A DNA stretch of 64,000 nt, taken from positions 28,857,001 through 28,921,000 of the forward strand of contig NC_135786.1 in assembly GCF_051106095.1 (NCBI RefSeq), in the 5' to 3' direction. The stretch's first letter is position 1. Every line of letters starts with the position of its first letter. The position numbers and the translations under genes are program-made. Origin of the DNA: Pogona vitticeps (Eukaryota > Chordata > Lepidosauria > Squamata > Agamidae). Below are positions 1 through 11,800 of the stretch, piece after piece. The notes beneath the pieces are model-generated. The model searched no databases. It saw only the letters and a list, made by a program, of their open reading frames with translations, and was not told the origin of the DNA.

Positions 1-36
1 ACACTTGTTATTCCAAGGCTTTTCCATTCAGATCCA

Positions 37-500
37 TTAACATCCTGGCAGGAGTACCCTCTTCTCCCTTCGTGTATCCACCTCACCCGCCTCTACTGCT
101 CCTCTCTTGGACTTCTCCTTATATAAGTCTTTCTCCCCCTTTTCTCCTGTTCCCACCTTTTCCAACTGTTCTTTCACCTCCTCCACTCTCACCTTTACCT
201 TGTCTAACAACCTGGCTTCCTCCTCTAATGTGTTTTCCACCTTTGTCAATGACCCTGACCCAACCCTATTTATTTCTTCCACCTGTCTATCTGTCCTCTG
301 CCCTTCACTCTCCCCCATGGGGTGGTTACTTTTCTAACCATCCTTCCCCATCTGGGTATCTTTGGACTTCTCCCGTCTCTCAGTAGGAAAGGACAGCACT
401 TGAGCTAGGACGATATCAGGCCAGCCATCCTCCTCACAAGGACTCAACTTGCCCTCCTTTCGGGAGCAAGCTAGGTAGCACTAGAATCCTTGCCCTTCTC
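37..500 (-). repeat. Lys/Glu-rich coiled-coil reading frame, possibly LINE ORF1 debris
   Basis: On the minus strand, 37-318 reads as a 93-residue Glu/Lys/Val-rich stretch with heptad-like spacing (for example LLDKVKVRVEEVKEQLEKV), which looks like a coiled coil. The DNA is strongly pyrimidine-rich on the plus strand. It has no start context or splice sites I can defend. Coiled-coil ORF1 proteins of LINEs look like this, but so does low-complexity DNA, so the call is weak. Confidence 0.25.
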
Positions 501-912
501 CACAAAAGACGGGGGTGGGGAAATGAATACTAGCATCATACTGTAAATGGATGGGCTATGTGTTCAAGCTTTGTCCCCCAGGAAAAAGAGAAATATGAAA
601 ATAAACCAGAGATCTGGGGAGATTTAACAAGATCTGATGGGGGAAGAGATGAAACAGTATGAACAGCAAAAAGGAAACACTGTCTGAATGTTGGGGAATG
701 TTCATTATGAGCCCTGCTTGAAGTGGAACAAGTGCTCCATTTGGAAGAGCCCAAAGAAAAGGGCATGGCACAACAATACACAAGCACAATTGTGTAGACT
801 AAGAAGTCTCAGTGTGCAATCTGAGTCTTCATGGATAGGACTAATGTATTAAATTAGTCATGCATGTTAGAGGAAGCTGTGTTACAGAAGAATCAAATTT
901 AGTACAAGAGAT

Positions 913-1156
913 TAGGCATCCTTCAGTCTCGAGAGACTATGGTAGCGTGCTCTGAATAGACGACTTGGAACAGCATCTAGTGTGGCTGAGGAGACCAATT
1001 CGAGAGTAACAATCCTTTCCACGCTGAAGACAAATACAATCTGTCCCCTGTCCAGCTCCCTGATTTTGCTGGTTTCGGGACCGCCTCCTTGCCTCGGCCT
1101 GCTGGACGAGTGTCTCTTCAAAATGGGAGAGGCCGTTATGCACTGCCTGCCTCCAG
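913..1156 (-). mobile_element. 3' end of a LINE with C-terminal CCHC/CCHH-like motif (5'-truncated copy)
   Basis: The minus strand encodes a degraded C-terminus close to that of the larger copy at 46786-48175: FEETLVQQAEARR, then a Cys-containing SRIGLLSH-like segment. Both copies end in the same short 3' sequence (CTGAAGGATGCCTAAT on the coding strand). Only about 240 bases are present, as expected for a 5'-truncated non-LTR insertion. I recognise the pattern from squamate genomes but do not assign the clade. Confidence 0.8.
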
Positions 1157-1661
1157 ATTGAACACTCAGATGTCAGAAAAAAATACCACACCAAATAAAA
1201 TTTCCTCCCAGACATAACTCACCTTCTGCTTCCCCTTCCTCTGCTTCCTCTGCAGGAAAAAGTGAATTGTAGGAATATAGAAGATAAAGCATTTCATGTG
1301 GGCTTATAGCTGTAAAACCCATGTATCACTTTCACTGAAGGCTTCCACAATGACACAATTAAATTCTAACACTTTTTACTGTGCCAGGTGCTCTAAAACC
1401 CTCTGCCACAGATTACTGTTGAGAATTTGGGGAGGTTTTTTTTTTATCCCAGAAGAACCCACCTCATGCTTAAAAACTCCACATACAGCCCAATCCATAT
1501 TTGTTTGCCATAGGAAACCTATTGCCTTTTAGGTAATATATGTCAGTATGAAATTTAAAAAAAGATACACAATTGTCTCGTGGGGATGCAAGATATAGTC
1601 TAGATAACAAGTTAGTATGTGTGAGCAAGTTCAAAAAAAGCCTGAAATTAAAAACAGAGTA

Positions 1662-2095
1662 CAGTGGTGCCTCACTTAACAATGTTAATTCGTTCCAGCA
1701 AAATCGCTGTAGAGCGAAAACGTCATAAAGCGAAATAAAAAAGCCCATTGAAATGCACCGAAAACCATTCAATGTGTTCCAATGGGCTGAAAACTCACCG
1801 TCCAGTGAAGATTCTCCATCGGGCAGCCATTTTCGGGTGCCTGTAAAGCGAGGAACCATTTTGTACACCCCGTGCCTGTAAAGCGGGGAACCATTTTGTA
1901 CACCCCGTGGCCATTTTGAAACCCGACGATCAGCTGTTTTTGATCATCGTAAAGCGAAAATCGGTTCCCGAAGCAGGGAACTGATCATCACAAAACAGAT
2001 TTTCCCCATTCAAACCATTGTTTTGTGATCGCAAAAACATCATTGTCAAGCGGATTCATCGTTAAATGGGGTAATCGTAAAGTGGGGCACGACTG
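1662..2095. mobile_element. Tigger-like palindromic MITE with TA target duplication
   Basis: The element starts CAGTGGTGCCTCACTTAAC and ends GTAAAGTGGGGCACGACTG, so the ends are inverted repeats. TA lies immediately outside each end (1660-1661 and 2096-2097). Internal arms repeat motifs such as GTAAAGCG and its complement. There is no transposase frame. TA duplications and CAGTGG-type ends are known for the pogo/Tigger branch of Tc1/mariner; assignment to that branch is inferred from the ends alone. A short direct duplication (GCCTGTAAAGCG...ACACCCCGTG) sits at about 1840-1910. Confidence 0.8.
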
Positions 2096-2189
2096 TATGG
2101 CTTTCCAACAGAGTATCCAACAGTGACTTCTTTCCTGGCTCTGGGTTGCAATATTACTTGATTATTCAGCTTTTACTTGGAATCTGGAG

Positions 2190-2412
2190 TAGAGATGAGC
2201 ACAAAGTGCCTGTTCAGCAGTTTGTGCTGGTTCAAACAAGTATTTGGTGCTTCCCAGTCTCACCTCTTCTGGTAGGCGCCCACTTAGAGGCAGCCCCCCC
2301 CATCTTCTTTGTCCCACCTCCTCCAGGCACTGGAGGAGGTGAGGCTGGAAAATATCAAAACATTTTTGTCCAAAGGACAAACCAGCACAAACCGCCAGTT
2401 TGTGAACCCCTT
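2190..2412. mobile_element. hAT-like MITE of the TAGAGATGGGC family, one end degraded
   Basis: It begins TAGAGATGAGCAC and carries inverted arms: GTTTGTGCTGGTTCAAAC on the left and ACCAGCACAAACCGCCAG on the right. Related copies at 25407-25618 and 53056-53313 have exact 8-bp target duplications. In this copy the right end is not clear, so the end coordinate is approximate. Confidence 0.65.
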
Positions 2413-2749
2413 TTATCTGGATTCTTTTTATGCTCATTTCCACAATCATGTGTTCCAAGAGCAGGCCCACCCTCTTTCGACCTTTGCTTGCCCTAACTCT
2501 CTGACACCTCAAGGATCCTGGCTTCAGGCTTTGATCCTGATGTTCAGGGAATGGGATGTTGCTGATCTGGCGATATTATAGGAATTTTAGAAAAAACAGA
2601 ATAGTATACAATTAAATCCTATGAAAGCACAACAAAACTAATTAATAGCAGCAGAGTTTTTACAAGTGCAATGTGTATAGTCCAAAAAGCCCCTTCAACT
2701 GATTTTAGTGGAGCTTACTCTCCAGTAAATGTGCATAAGGTTTCAGCCT

Positions 2750-2826
2750 TTGAAAGGCTCAGAGTGGTAGCATATACCAGATGGGTGGGATAGAAATCGA
2801 ACAAATAAATAAATAAATAAATAAAT
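2750..2826 (+). repeat. LINE/SINE tail with (AAAT)n
   Basis: A short GGGTGGGATAGAAATCGAAC-type tail runs into (AAAT)n at about 2805-2825. This is the usual 3' end of a truncated squamate L2 or SINE insertion. Too little remains to classify it. Confidence 0.5.
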
Positions 2827-3482
2827 CCTCTCCACCTTTACGGTACTTGGAAACAAATTTCATTTGGAAATAAATGTGTTCATTTAAGCGTACTTGTAAG
2901 TACGGATGCATAGGGCTGAAGTTTTGGTCTGGAACGTATCAGTAAACGTTAACATGCTGTAACAGGAAAGATGTTTTCAATCAAATACACTTTCTACTAA
3001 ATAATTTGTTTCACAGTTTTACTGCCAATACAAAATGGAGCAGCACCTGTGAAAACAGTGCAAGCGGCTGCCTTAGCTTGGACATCTGTTGACCAGCACT
3101 GTTTTGAAATATGGGCCTTCCAATCAAATGTGGAATGTTTGGCACCTACAGCAGAGTCAGTCATCTGGAGACTTTTATCTGAAGTTGCACAAAGCAGACA
3201 ATGAGGCTCTGGTCTCTTTCAAAATACTGCACGCGCAGCTAAGTTTGCACATCTTCCCACCATAAATTCCCATTTGGACCTTACAGAGCATTCATGCCTC
3301 TGCTCTCACTGGCAGTTCTGAAGCATGCACTAATTAGGAAAATGCATCCTTCACAGAACTTGGCTTGAAAACGGTGTCCAAAAGCTCGTGCTAGCTCAAA
3401 ATATATGGCCTCCCAGCAGACAGGATTCACCTGCACTATGCTCCAGATTGTACACATTAGCCAAAATTGTGTTACTCAGCAT

Positions 3483-3707
3483 AGTAAATCACACTAGTAT
3501 AGGACCATTGAATCAGTGAGTATTTGGTAAATCCACTCCTTAAGTTCCATTGATTCAAATGGACCTACTCCAGTTGCAACTTACTTTTGCACAGTAAGTC
3601 TCAGTTGGGATAAACCCATTTGAATCAATGGAACTTACAGAGGAGTTGACTCACCAAATGTCCACTGATTCAATTGGCCTATTGTAGTGCAGTTTATTAC
3701 ACTAGCA
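3483..3707. mobile_element. Foldback (snapback) element with ~85-bp inverted arms
   Basis: The left arm runs to CCATTGATTCAAATGG (about 3548-3563). The right arm starts at CCATTTGAATCAATGG (about 3628-3643). The arms stay complementary outward through the TTTGGT(A/G)A and CCATTGAATCAGTG blocks to about 3490 and 3700, with scattered mismatches and small gaps. A spacer of about 65 bases lies between them. There is no coding sequence. Fragments of the same arm occur near 9670-9700 and 25340-25390, so it is an interspersed family rather than a unique hairpin. Confidence 0.7.
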
Positions 3708-3835
3708 ACCAGATTTTGGCCAGTGATCCTTAGTCTATTTTGTATTATAAGTTATGAGCAGTAATGATAATGAGTGCTTTTCCATATATTGGAAAGTTAG
3801 GGTAAGTCATCTGGGAATGGGTTATGTCACTAGAT

Positions 3836-3970
3836 CAGTGGTTCAGAACTTTAGATAACATAAATGTTCTTAGACTACAACTCCCAGAAACTCTGGCCAC
3901 ACACCAAGTGATGTTGACTTCTGGGAATTTTAGTCTAAGAACACCTGGAGACCCAAGGTTGGGAATACCG
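3836..3970. mobile_element. 135-bp hAT-like MITE with perfect 8-bp target duplication
   Basis: Element ends are CAGTGGTTCAGAAC and GGTTGGGAATACCG. It is flanked by CACTAGAT on both sides (3828-3835 and 3971-3978). The interior contains the ACTACAACTCCCAGAA motif shared with the copies at 37792 and 56512. Eight-base duplications are the hallmark of hAT transposition. Confidence 0.8.
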
Positions 3971-3978
3971 CACTAGAT

Positions 3979-5735
3979 GGCTACTTCAGTTCTCATGTTA
4001 TGATTTCCACCCACTTTTAAAAATGTTGCCCAAACAAAGTCCTCAGCATAAGGACAAATGTAGGTATGTCATTGAGTTTTACAAAGGGAAATATGAGAAC
4101 TATGCAGAGCTGTAACACCAAAGCTGTTCATGCTATGGAAGACATTGTCCTCATGTTCCAAAGCAGTACACCAGGACACAGCCTTATCCTTCTTGATGTA
4201 GGAGGGCTGAACCAGATTATGTACCACTCATGTATCACTAAAATACTCAGAGGTCAAAAGGTGCATGATCAATGTTTAGTAGCTAGCCACAATAGTTGTG
4301 ATGATTCTAATGTCCAAACCTACTGTGACTTTACAGCAATTGCCACTAAACATTCATTGGAGGTGAATATGCAAGAAACATAATGTTCTAGGGCCTCTTT
4401 CCCCCACCTGGTGACTTCCTGATGTTGTAGTAGACAATATTCCCCGCCACCCTGACCATTTCCCATGCTAGTTGGGGTTCATGGGGAAAAAAAGGTCAAC
4501 ATATCTGCCAGGCATAACTGATGTTGATATAAAGGGATCACCATTGTGTGTAACAGCAAAGAGATATTTAAGCAAATTAACGACACTCCCGAGTCAATAT
4601 TCAGAACTCCAAAAACACACAGGCTAAAATCTTGTTGAGATATACCATGCACATAATGGTGCAGTCCTTTTGTTGACTAATAGTCATGTGCCCAACTGTG
4701 CAACTGGTTGCAAGCTCCACTGTGCAACTAGAAAGCTGTGGGTGTGCAACAGCCATCTGGCTATCTGTCTCCTATGTGTGATTGCTGTTATATGATCACA
4801 TAAAGTAATAGGATTCTGGCTAGTGCACATTTGAAGGCATTTTCTGTGCTGTCCACCTTGCTTGATTCTCCATATAAATTATTACTTGACATAGATGTTG
4901 GCAAGGGCAGTTTTCTTAAGAAAACAAAAGATTCCAGCCTTCCAGCCTTGGCAACATAGATAGAACACAAATGCCCTTTCTTGACAACTTGGGGAGGTAG
5001 GGGCAAGATCACTTCTGCTGGCCCTGCTTCCCCCCCACACATTCAATTGATCTTACTTGTCCAGGTGACAAATTGTCCAACTGTCTATTCACAGAGCACA
5101 AAGTCAGCTACATACATACAAATCAGGGACAGAACTGGTGGGCTACCTATTTACATGTCGTACAGCATCGTACTACCTGTTTACCCATCGTATAGATCCA
5201 CAGTGAGTCCCAGGAAAACAATGTACCCAAGAGACAAAGCCTTCAATAACTGATTTGCAGATTTTTTAAAAAAAAAATCATTTCTTTCTATAAATACAAC
5301 TCTCCAGGCTTTACTTTATACCTCGTCTTAATCCTTCAAACATTATCTTTATCTGTAGCATGCACTGTAACTATTGTATTCCATTTTCCTTTCAATGGAT
5401 TCAAGCTGGCAGATGTGAGTTGCAGCTTTATCCACACAACAGTCCTATGAGGTAGGTCAGTCGGGAGAGACCGATTGGCCAAGGTCACTTAAGAGAGTTT
5501 CCATGCTTGCGTGGGGACTTGAACTGCTCCTGGGCTAAGAAACGAAAGAAGCTCCCTTCCTAATAAAAGGCACAAATACTAGGAGTATTTTAAAGTTCTC
5601 TCCATTTTAAAAGGAGGCAATGAATTCTATAAAGCAGCTGAATAGCAACACACTTGGAAATCATAAAGGATAAAAATCTCATTGCAATCCTCCTTTTAAG
5701 ATTAAACTCTGCATGGACTCAGAAGAGGTTAAAAG
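3979..5735. other. No gene recognised
   Basis: I see no splice-flanked exon, RNA gene or complete repeat here. An open frame at 4066-4383 on the plus strand has no protein-family features and lies in AT-rich DNA. The region would fall in the first intron of the gene started by the 5.7-7.6 kb CpG island. Confidence 0.5.
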
Positions 5736-7600
5736 AAAAAAAAACCCAATTTCCCACGGTTTCCTCCACAGCGCAGGGACCCGCCACATCCACAGGGAGG
5801 AACGTCGCCCGCATTTCACACTCGTCCTAGAAGCGTCTCTCCGGCATCTTTAAGGCGGGGAACGCGCAACGCCCTCCATCCGACACGCCGCTTCACTCCC
5901 GAACCTGCTTCGCATCCTATCGGTATGAGGAGGAGGAGGAAGAGGAGCAGGCGTGTGTAATGGCAATCGCAGGAGGATGTCAAGGAGGAAACAAGCTGAT
6001 AAATATTCACCACTGCCAGAGGTATGCAGCCGGAGAGCAATCGCTCTGAACCACCTATGGCATCGGAGCAGCTGGAAGGCAGAATTCACACCCACGGCGT
6101 CATCTAACCATGGGTGGCTCCCACAAGCTGCCGGGGAAACAGCCGCCCCCACAGACACGGCACCCATGCAGCCACGCTAAAGACGCGGATCTCCTAACCT
6201 CGGGGGCACCCTCGACATTTAGAGACAAAACTTACAGACGCGTGTCATTCTTTCCGTTTCCTCACGCCGCCTCGGACCAGCTGTCAGCGCCTCCCACCTT
6301 TGCCCTCAGGTCAACTCACAACCCGGATCTCCGTCGAGAGACGGCGGGACTCCACCCTCCCTCACACAGGTGCAAAAATACCGGGTAGAATCGACCCGAA
6401 ATTAAAGGTAACACGATCTCTGACAGAGCTTTCTGCCCTCCCCCGCTCCCATTCACGGATCGTGTGAACCGGGGTCGGAGTCTCTAGAATCTGAACTCAT
6501 GCTAGCGAGTCTTCCCGTGAATGAGGGCTTCTGGGATCGCCCCGAGTCCCGCCAGCGCCTCTGCATTTAACCTGAGCCTAGAGACTTGAGAAATACAATC
6601 CTGGAAGCATCCTCCGTCCTGGAAGGGAAAAAAGCACGACCCGGGAAGACGTCCAGAAACAGGCTAGCGATAAGGATCGTAATAATAATGACAGCGGCGG
6701 AGGTCTAGAAAAATGTAGGACACCCTCCAGGTCAGCAAAGGGGAACCCGATCGTTTCAGCTCTGCCCCTCGGCTTATCCTCGAGACCACCTCCCTCCGAG
6801 GGGAGGGGGAGAGAAAAGCGCGCCAGCCTCGGCACCTGAAAAGGTGATCGCCGGTTCGGCTGCCAGAGGCGCCCGCCTGCCCGCCCGCCCATCGCCACTC
6901 ACCCGCCGCGGCCGAGACCCCGACGCTGGGGCCGGGGTGGGGGGTTGCCTTCTGTCCGCAGAAGACCTCCCGCTGGAAGTTCCCGGCGAGCGGCTGCTCA
7001 CTCACAGAAGCGATCAGTTCGTAAATTCCTCCCTCCCTCCCTTCCTTCCTTCCTCCGCAGGCTCAAGACGCGGCTGGCTGGCTGGCTGATTCAACCCGCC
7101 GCAGGGAGAAGGCAAGCCGCCGCCGCGGCTGTTACAGCGGGGGCTCCGGCGAGCTAAGGCTCCGCCCAGCTCCTCCCCCGAAGGCGGGCTTGAGCCGAGG
7201 ATGGAGGACCGGCTATGGGGAGCGAGGAAGGTGGCGGGGGCGGGTGGGCTCTTTAAAGGGGGGGGGTAGGGAGGCCTTAGAGACGGGCAGGTGCGCCCCG
7301 AAGTGGAGCGAGTCCGGCTTGCTTGGGAAAGCGCCCCTCTGGCGCTCAGGTGGAAATGGATCGGCTTCGTGCTGCCCCGGGAAAAGCCGGGAAAGGTGGA
7401 AATGCGGCCGCGCTCGCGGCGCAGGCGAACACGCACGCGCCGGCCGCGAAGAGTCTAACTTTCTCGTTCACACGCGCCCGCTGGCGAGATCTTGGCCGCC
7501 CTTGGCTGGGGAATCGATGCCTTTGGACCCCGTGCAGGAAAGTAGCTTCCCTTCCCCAGTGCTTGCCAGTCTCCTTCCTGGAAAGGCGCTTTTCGCATAC
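5736..7600 (-). promoter_or_regulatory. CpG island; probable PPP1R16B promoter
   Basis: Base composition changes sharply to GC- and CpG-rich at about 5740 and returns to AT-rich after about 7600. The core is 6800-7450. A minus-strand donor at 6897-6902 suggests transcription leftwards. In human, PPP1R16B lies directly downstream of ACTR5 in the same orientation, which would place its first exon here on the minus strand. No PPP1R16B coding exon is in the window, so the name rests on synteny. Confidence 0.65.
6903..7150 (-). other. PPP1R16B: Candidate non-coding first exon, likely PPP1R16B
   Basis: On the minus strand the sequence CCGCGGCGG is followed by GTGAGTGG, a strong 5' splice site, so the exon would end at 6903. 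The 5' end is a guess within the CpG island. No start codon with a credible protein is linked to it, which fits a 5' UTR exon. The gene name is inferred only from human gene order; the splice site is directly visible. Confidence 0.4.
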
Positions 7601-7683
7601 GCATGACAAGGGGACTCTTTACAATGAAAGCGGAAACAAGGCGGCGGCCCGAAGTAGTCTTCGTGAAGCACGTCGTGTGAAAT

Positions 7684-8008
7684 GTGGCTGGATAGCTCAG
7701 GGAGTCCGGTTTCTGGCTGCAGAGCCAGACCGAGGTTGGCAGTTAAGTTCCCCGTTGTACATCTCAGAAGAGCAAGATGCCCAAGCCTAGCTTGCCCCCA
7801 GAAGGCAACGCCCGGAAACCGCTTCTGAGTCCTTGATATCCAGACAACTCTGGAATGGGTCACCGTAAATCAGGATCAACTTGACAGGCAGGATGCCCTC
7901 CTCAGAAGGGCATGATAAACCCCTTCTGAGTACTCTTTACCTAGAACATCCTAGAAAGGGTCACCATAACTCTGAATTGACTTGACGGCACACCATTATT
8001 ATTTATTC
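7684..8008 (+). mobile_element. tRNA-derived squamate SINE with a duplicated BovB-like tail
   Basis: The head reads GGCTGGATAGCTCAGGGAGT with a B-box-like GTTGGCAGTTAAGTTCCCC, as in a tRNA promoter. Two tails follow: GGGTCACCGTAAATCAGGAT with CAACTTGACAGGC (about 7857-7891), and GGGTCACCATAACTCTGAAT with TGACTTGACGGCAC (about 7956-7992), ending in (ATT)n. The tail type is the one squamate Sauria SINEs share with BovB LINEs. Two tails point to a dimer or an insertion of one SINE into another. Confidence 0.75.
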
Positions 8009-8454
8009 ATGCGAAAAAGACTTCTATTTTGCCTTAAGAGACACATCTGGGGCAAAGTTTTCTACTCCCACCTCCAGAATATTGTCCTTTCTCTGACACC
8101 CCCTCACCTTTTTATGTCACTGCTCACACAGTGATGGCTTAAACTGAATTAATTCTGAGAAGAAATTTAAAAATAGAGCAGGTATGTCATATGGGTGCAT
8201 GCACAGGAGAGTGTGGGAGGCAGGAGTCCCTGTCCAAGTATTTTATGCAAGGTGTTTTAATCCTGATTTTTCCCACTGAGCTAGTCTGAAACAGACAAGA
8301 GGAAGTGTAGCCTTGTATATATCTCAGGTTCAAACCCCTGTCCCATTCCATCATTTCTCAGTTGGTTGTCCATTTGTACACTAAGAATGTGAAAGGCAAA
8401 ACAGCTCTCATATTGCAGTTCAACGGGAAGATAAGTGCTAGGAATGTATTTATA

Positions 8455-8815
8455 AACTTCGGCAGGTCCAAAAGGCTGCAGTTTAATTGTTTACTGGGTC
8501 TGGTTACAGGGAACAAATAACTCGCCTGTTATAGCAGCTCCACTGTCTGCCAATCTGTTTTTTCGGCCCAATTCAAAGTGCTGGTTTTGACCTATGAAGC
8601 CCCAAAACAACCTGGGCCCAAGCTATCTGAAGAACTACATCTTCCTCTATGAGTCTGTCCAGCTTCTTACAATCATTGGGGAGACCTTTCTCTTGTTCTG
8701 CCACCCTTACAGGTGTGTTTGGCAAGAACACAAATGAGGGCCTTCTCTGTTGCTGTTCCTAAGCCCTCCTTGGGCCTTCTTTTAGAGAAAGGTGGGGTAT
8801 AAATAATGAAATGAA
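8455..8815 (+). mobile_element. L2 LINE 3' fragment
   Basis: The plus strand carries the end of the L2 reverse-transcriptase region, with CTGCCAATCTGTTTTTTCGG, CCCAATTCAAAGTGCTGG and GACCTATGAAGCCC blocks. These encode the familiar LPI-F-FKVLVLTYKAL-type line. It then reaches the AGAAAGGTGGGGTATAAATA tail. It is 5'-truncated, with many differences from intact L2. Confidence 0.8.
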
Positions 8816-8819
8816 AAGA

Positions 8820-11800
8820 AGGAAATAAAAAAATTAAGAAACAGAAACAGCAGAACAGAATTTAGGACTGGAGGTCAAGAAATGAGCAGGAGGTCAAGAA
8901 AAATGGGAAAACCAATTAACCAAGAGGAGGGACACAACTCATCAAAGGTTACTGAGATGAAGAATCCCATGTCCATCTAATCACATTTTTCACAGTGAGA
9001 TTCTCAAAGCCATGTTGTGGAAGTGCAATGCTTTTGAAAGTTAGGGCGTAGACCTATGGGAAGTTTTCTTGCAGATTAAATTGCGCATAGACATTTTGCA
9101 CTGAAAACAACACAGAGAGGGTAGCAAACTATCATTGGCTCTGGCTCAGAACAACAGTCCTCTTTAGTCAATAGGATCAGGACCCTAATTGTTTCAGTTT
9201 CATAGAGATTCCCAGGATCACCGTGGGCAGTGATGTGATAACTACTAGTAAAATAGAGGTAGGCCTACAGCCTTTTATGAGCCAAACTATGTTTTGAACA
9301 ATTGTTCCTACAATTCTCTAGTACTGATCATGCTGGTTGGGGCTCAGAGATTTTGTTAGAAGAGTTGGTCAGTATTTTCCCAGTCCTTGTCTCAATTTTA
9401 GCAAAAATAACCAAACTTAGTTACCTTACTTGCCTGGTATGAGGTTTGCAAACAGCACATTGGTTTCTTTGCAAACTTTCCAGTTCTAGTGATCTGTTGG
9501 TTTCAGCCACTGTATTATTAATGTTATATACAGTCCAGCAAAGAAGTGAATAGATAACAGCTGAACACACAAATACCTTCTTATGAGCAGGTAAAAAGAG
9601 CCCAGCCTATGCTATGGATAAGAAAAAATAAGTAAGAAGCAACTAAAACCCATCTAAATAACAGATCTTATTCAGGACTTGACTTACCAAATTCCCATTG
9701 ATAGTCTATTTTATTTTATTTTATTTTAACAAATGGAAATGCAATACAAACATTTTTGTACTGAGCCAGTGAACTGTGTGTACAACTTACTGTGCTAAGC
9801 AACAGGATGTCAAGAACCCTATTAGATAAAAGCCTGAAAGAACTTTGAAGCCAAGTCCCTCTTAGCATTTGAAAGACAGGAAGGTGGTTATTTTTTATAA
9901 CGTAATGAAGTCAATAAGAGTTGACAGGGATTAAACAATAAAATACTTAGAAAGCCATAAATCTTATTGTTCACATTTTAAACAATGTTTGAGTTGAACT
10001 TGAAATGTAATAAAAACAATACCAACCAAAAAAAATATTTTTATGACCAAGATGTCCTAAATTGGGCTGCTTGTGAGAACTTTTAGTACAGATGTTACTT
10101 AATGTTTACCTTCTTTATAGGAAGGTTGTGCAGGTTATCAACTCTATAATTGTATGTTTCTTGGCTACATAAGGTATGTCATTTACATACCTATGGAACA
10201 ATGGCTTCACATATATAACAACCTATTTTAATTTTGTTTATCTCTATGAATGTTTATGCGGCTGAGATCATAACAAAACAGTAACAATACCAGCAACATT
10301 AAAACAAATTCAAACTTACTAAGAACAAATTCAGTCACAAATAAAATTCTGGGGATCAGATAGCTTAACAAACATTTTGACCACTGTGACAATCTTCATG
10401 AATCTTCACAGGCTGGAAGACTTAAACAAACTTTCTTTTGCTTAAGATATTCTTCTTTGAAAAGGTAGAATATGTGTATACTGCTCTTTGTTAACAAAAT
10501 ATGTTAAAATAACATTTGCTATTTAGAGCAAATGTTATGGATAAATCCTTAAATGGATTTATCCTAATGGCTAAAGGAATGGAACAAAATTATAACAGAT
10601 TAACAGTAAAACTCAAGCGCTCAGTTTTGTATGTCTCAGAGGCACTCAGTATAAGTTAATGAATCAACGAAGCAAAAAAAAAAAATCACATCTAACCAGA
10701 ATAAAAAGCTTGAGGTTTCAGTTGAATATATTCTGCTTTAGCCACTAGACTTTAATGTCAGTATTCAATCAAAAGCTATTTTTCTTATGAAAAGATATAC
10801 AGTATAGCTTTCTCTGTATAATGCCTTTGGGACTTCATTAGTGTAATTAGGGGTCAGAACTTTTAAGTACAATTGACAGAGGTATGGATTAAAGTGGTTA
10901 GTTTATTGAGGTAAGCTCAGGTCCACTGGTATTTATTAGTACTCTCTCATATAATGCTTTGCTCCAGGCTTACTGTAAGAACTGTGGCCTTGGGATAAAA
11001 TTAGCAGGACATATAGTTTCTTTCTTTCTTTCTTTTCCTGTGTGGAATAGTAGCATTCTTAAATATATAACAAAAACAAATCATTACAGACCACTTCTTT
11101 GGAAGCATATCTGAAGACACAGATTATATTCCAAGAATGCTCACACTGAAAGAAAAATCAGTCTTAAAGAATGTTTTATTTTGCTTTATATGCTGATGCA
11201 GATGGACATGGCTAGCTCTTTGAAAATTGCTGAGATTCCTACAAACTCTGCATCAAGAGAGAGACGCTTATTCCCTTCCCCCAAGGTTACAATACAGCTA
11301 TGGACTATGTGACCCATTTCTTCATCTTTCTTGGTCTACAGCTAAAATTTCACCTTGTGATTGTAGCAAAAGTCATCATATGGGACTTTGGAGAGCTCTT
11401 GGTTATTCAGAAGCAAAAAGAGAGAGGAATCGGACCAGCATTTTTAATAAAATTTGCTGATTAATTTGCCGCACAATTAACCACAGCATGTATGACATAG
11501 GGGAAGCTGTTGCAGGCTGCACCAATATTGTAGAAGTGCAACACACACAAACATCTTTGCACTGAGCTGTGACACCAGCCTGGAATGGGTGCCTGCCTCT
11601 CTTGCGCATGAAAATCATGACTTTTCTTTCCCAGTGGAAACTCAGGGAAGTATAACAATTCTCTGAGACTTCAGCAAGTATCATGAGACCTGGCAATACT
11701 GTTGTCAAGTCATCAGAGCAGCCAAGCTTGTCCTGTTCTTGGGCCTCTACTTGCAGGAGATACCTAGCATTTTTTCACAGCATAGAAATAAATATTTCTC

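Noticed and set aside
2146-2581. Several 90-116-codon open frames on both strands
   Set aside because: They overlap the palindromic hAT-like element at 2190, whose inverted arms produce mirrored frames.
4066-4383. 105-codon plus-strand open frame
   Set aside because: No family motif, no splice support and no start context; its length is within chance for an AT-rich region.
6110-7790. Multiple 80-155-codon open frames in the left CpG island
   Set aside because: High GC content removes stop codons in all frames. None shows a family motif, and strands overlap freely.
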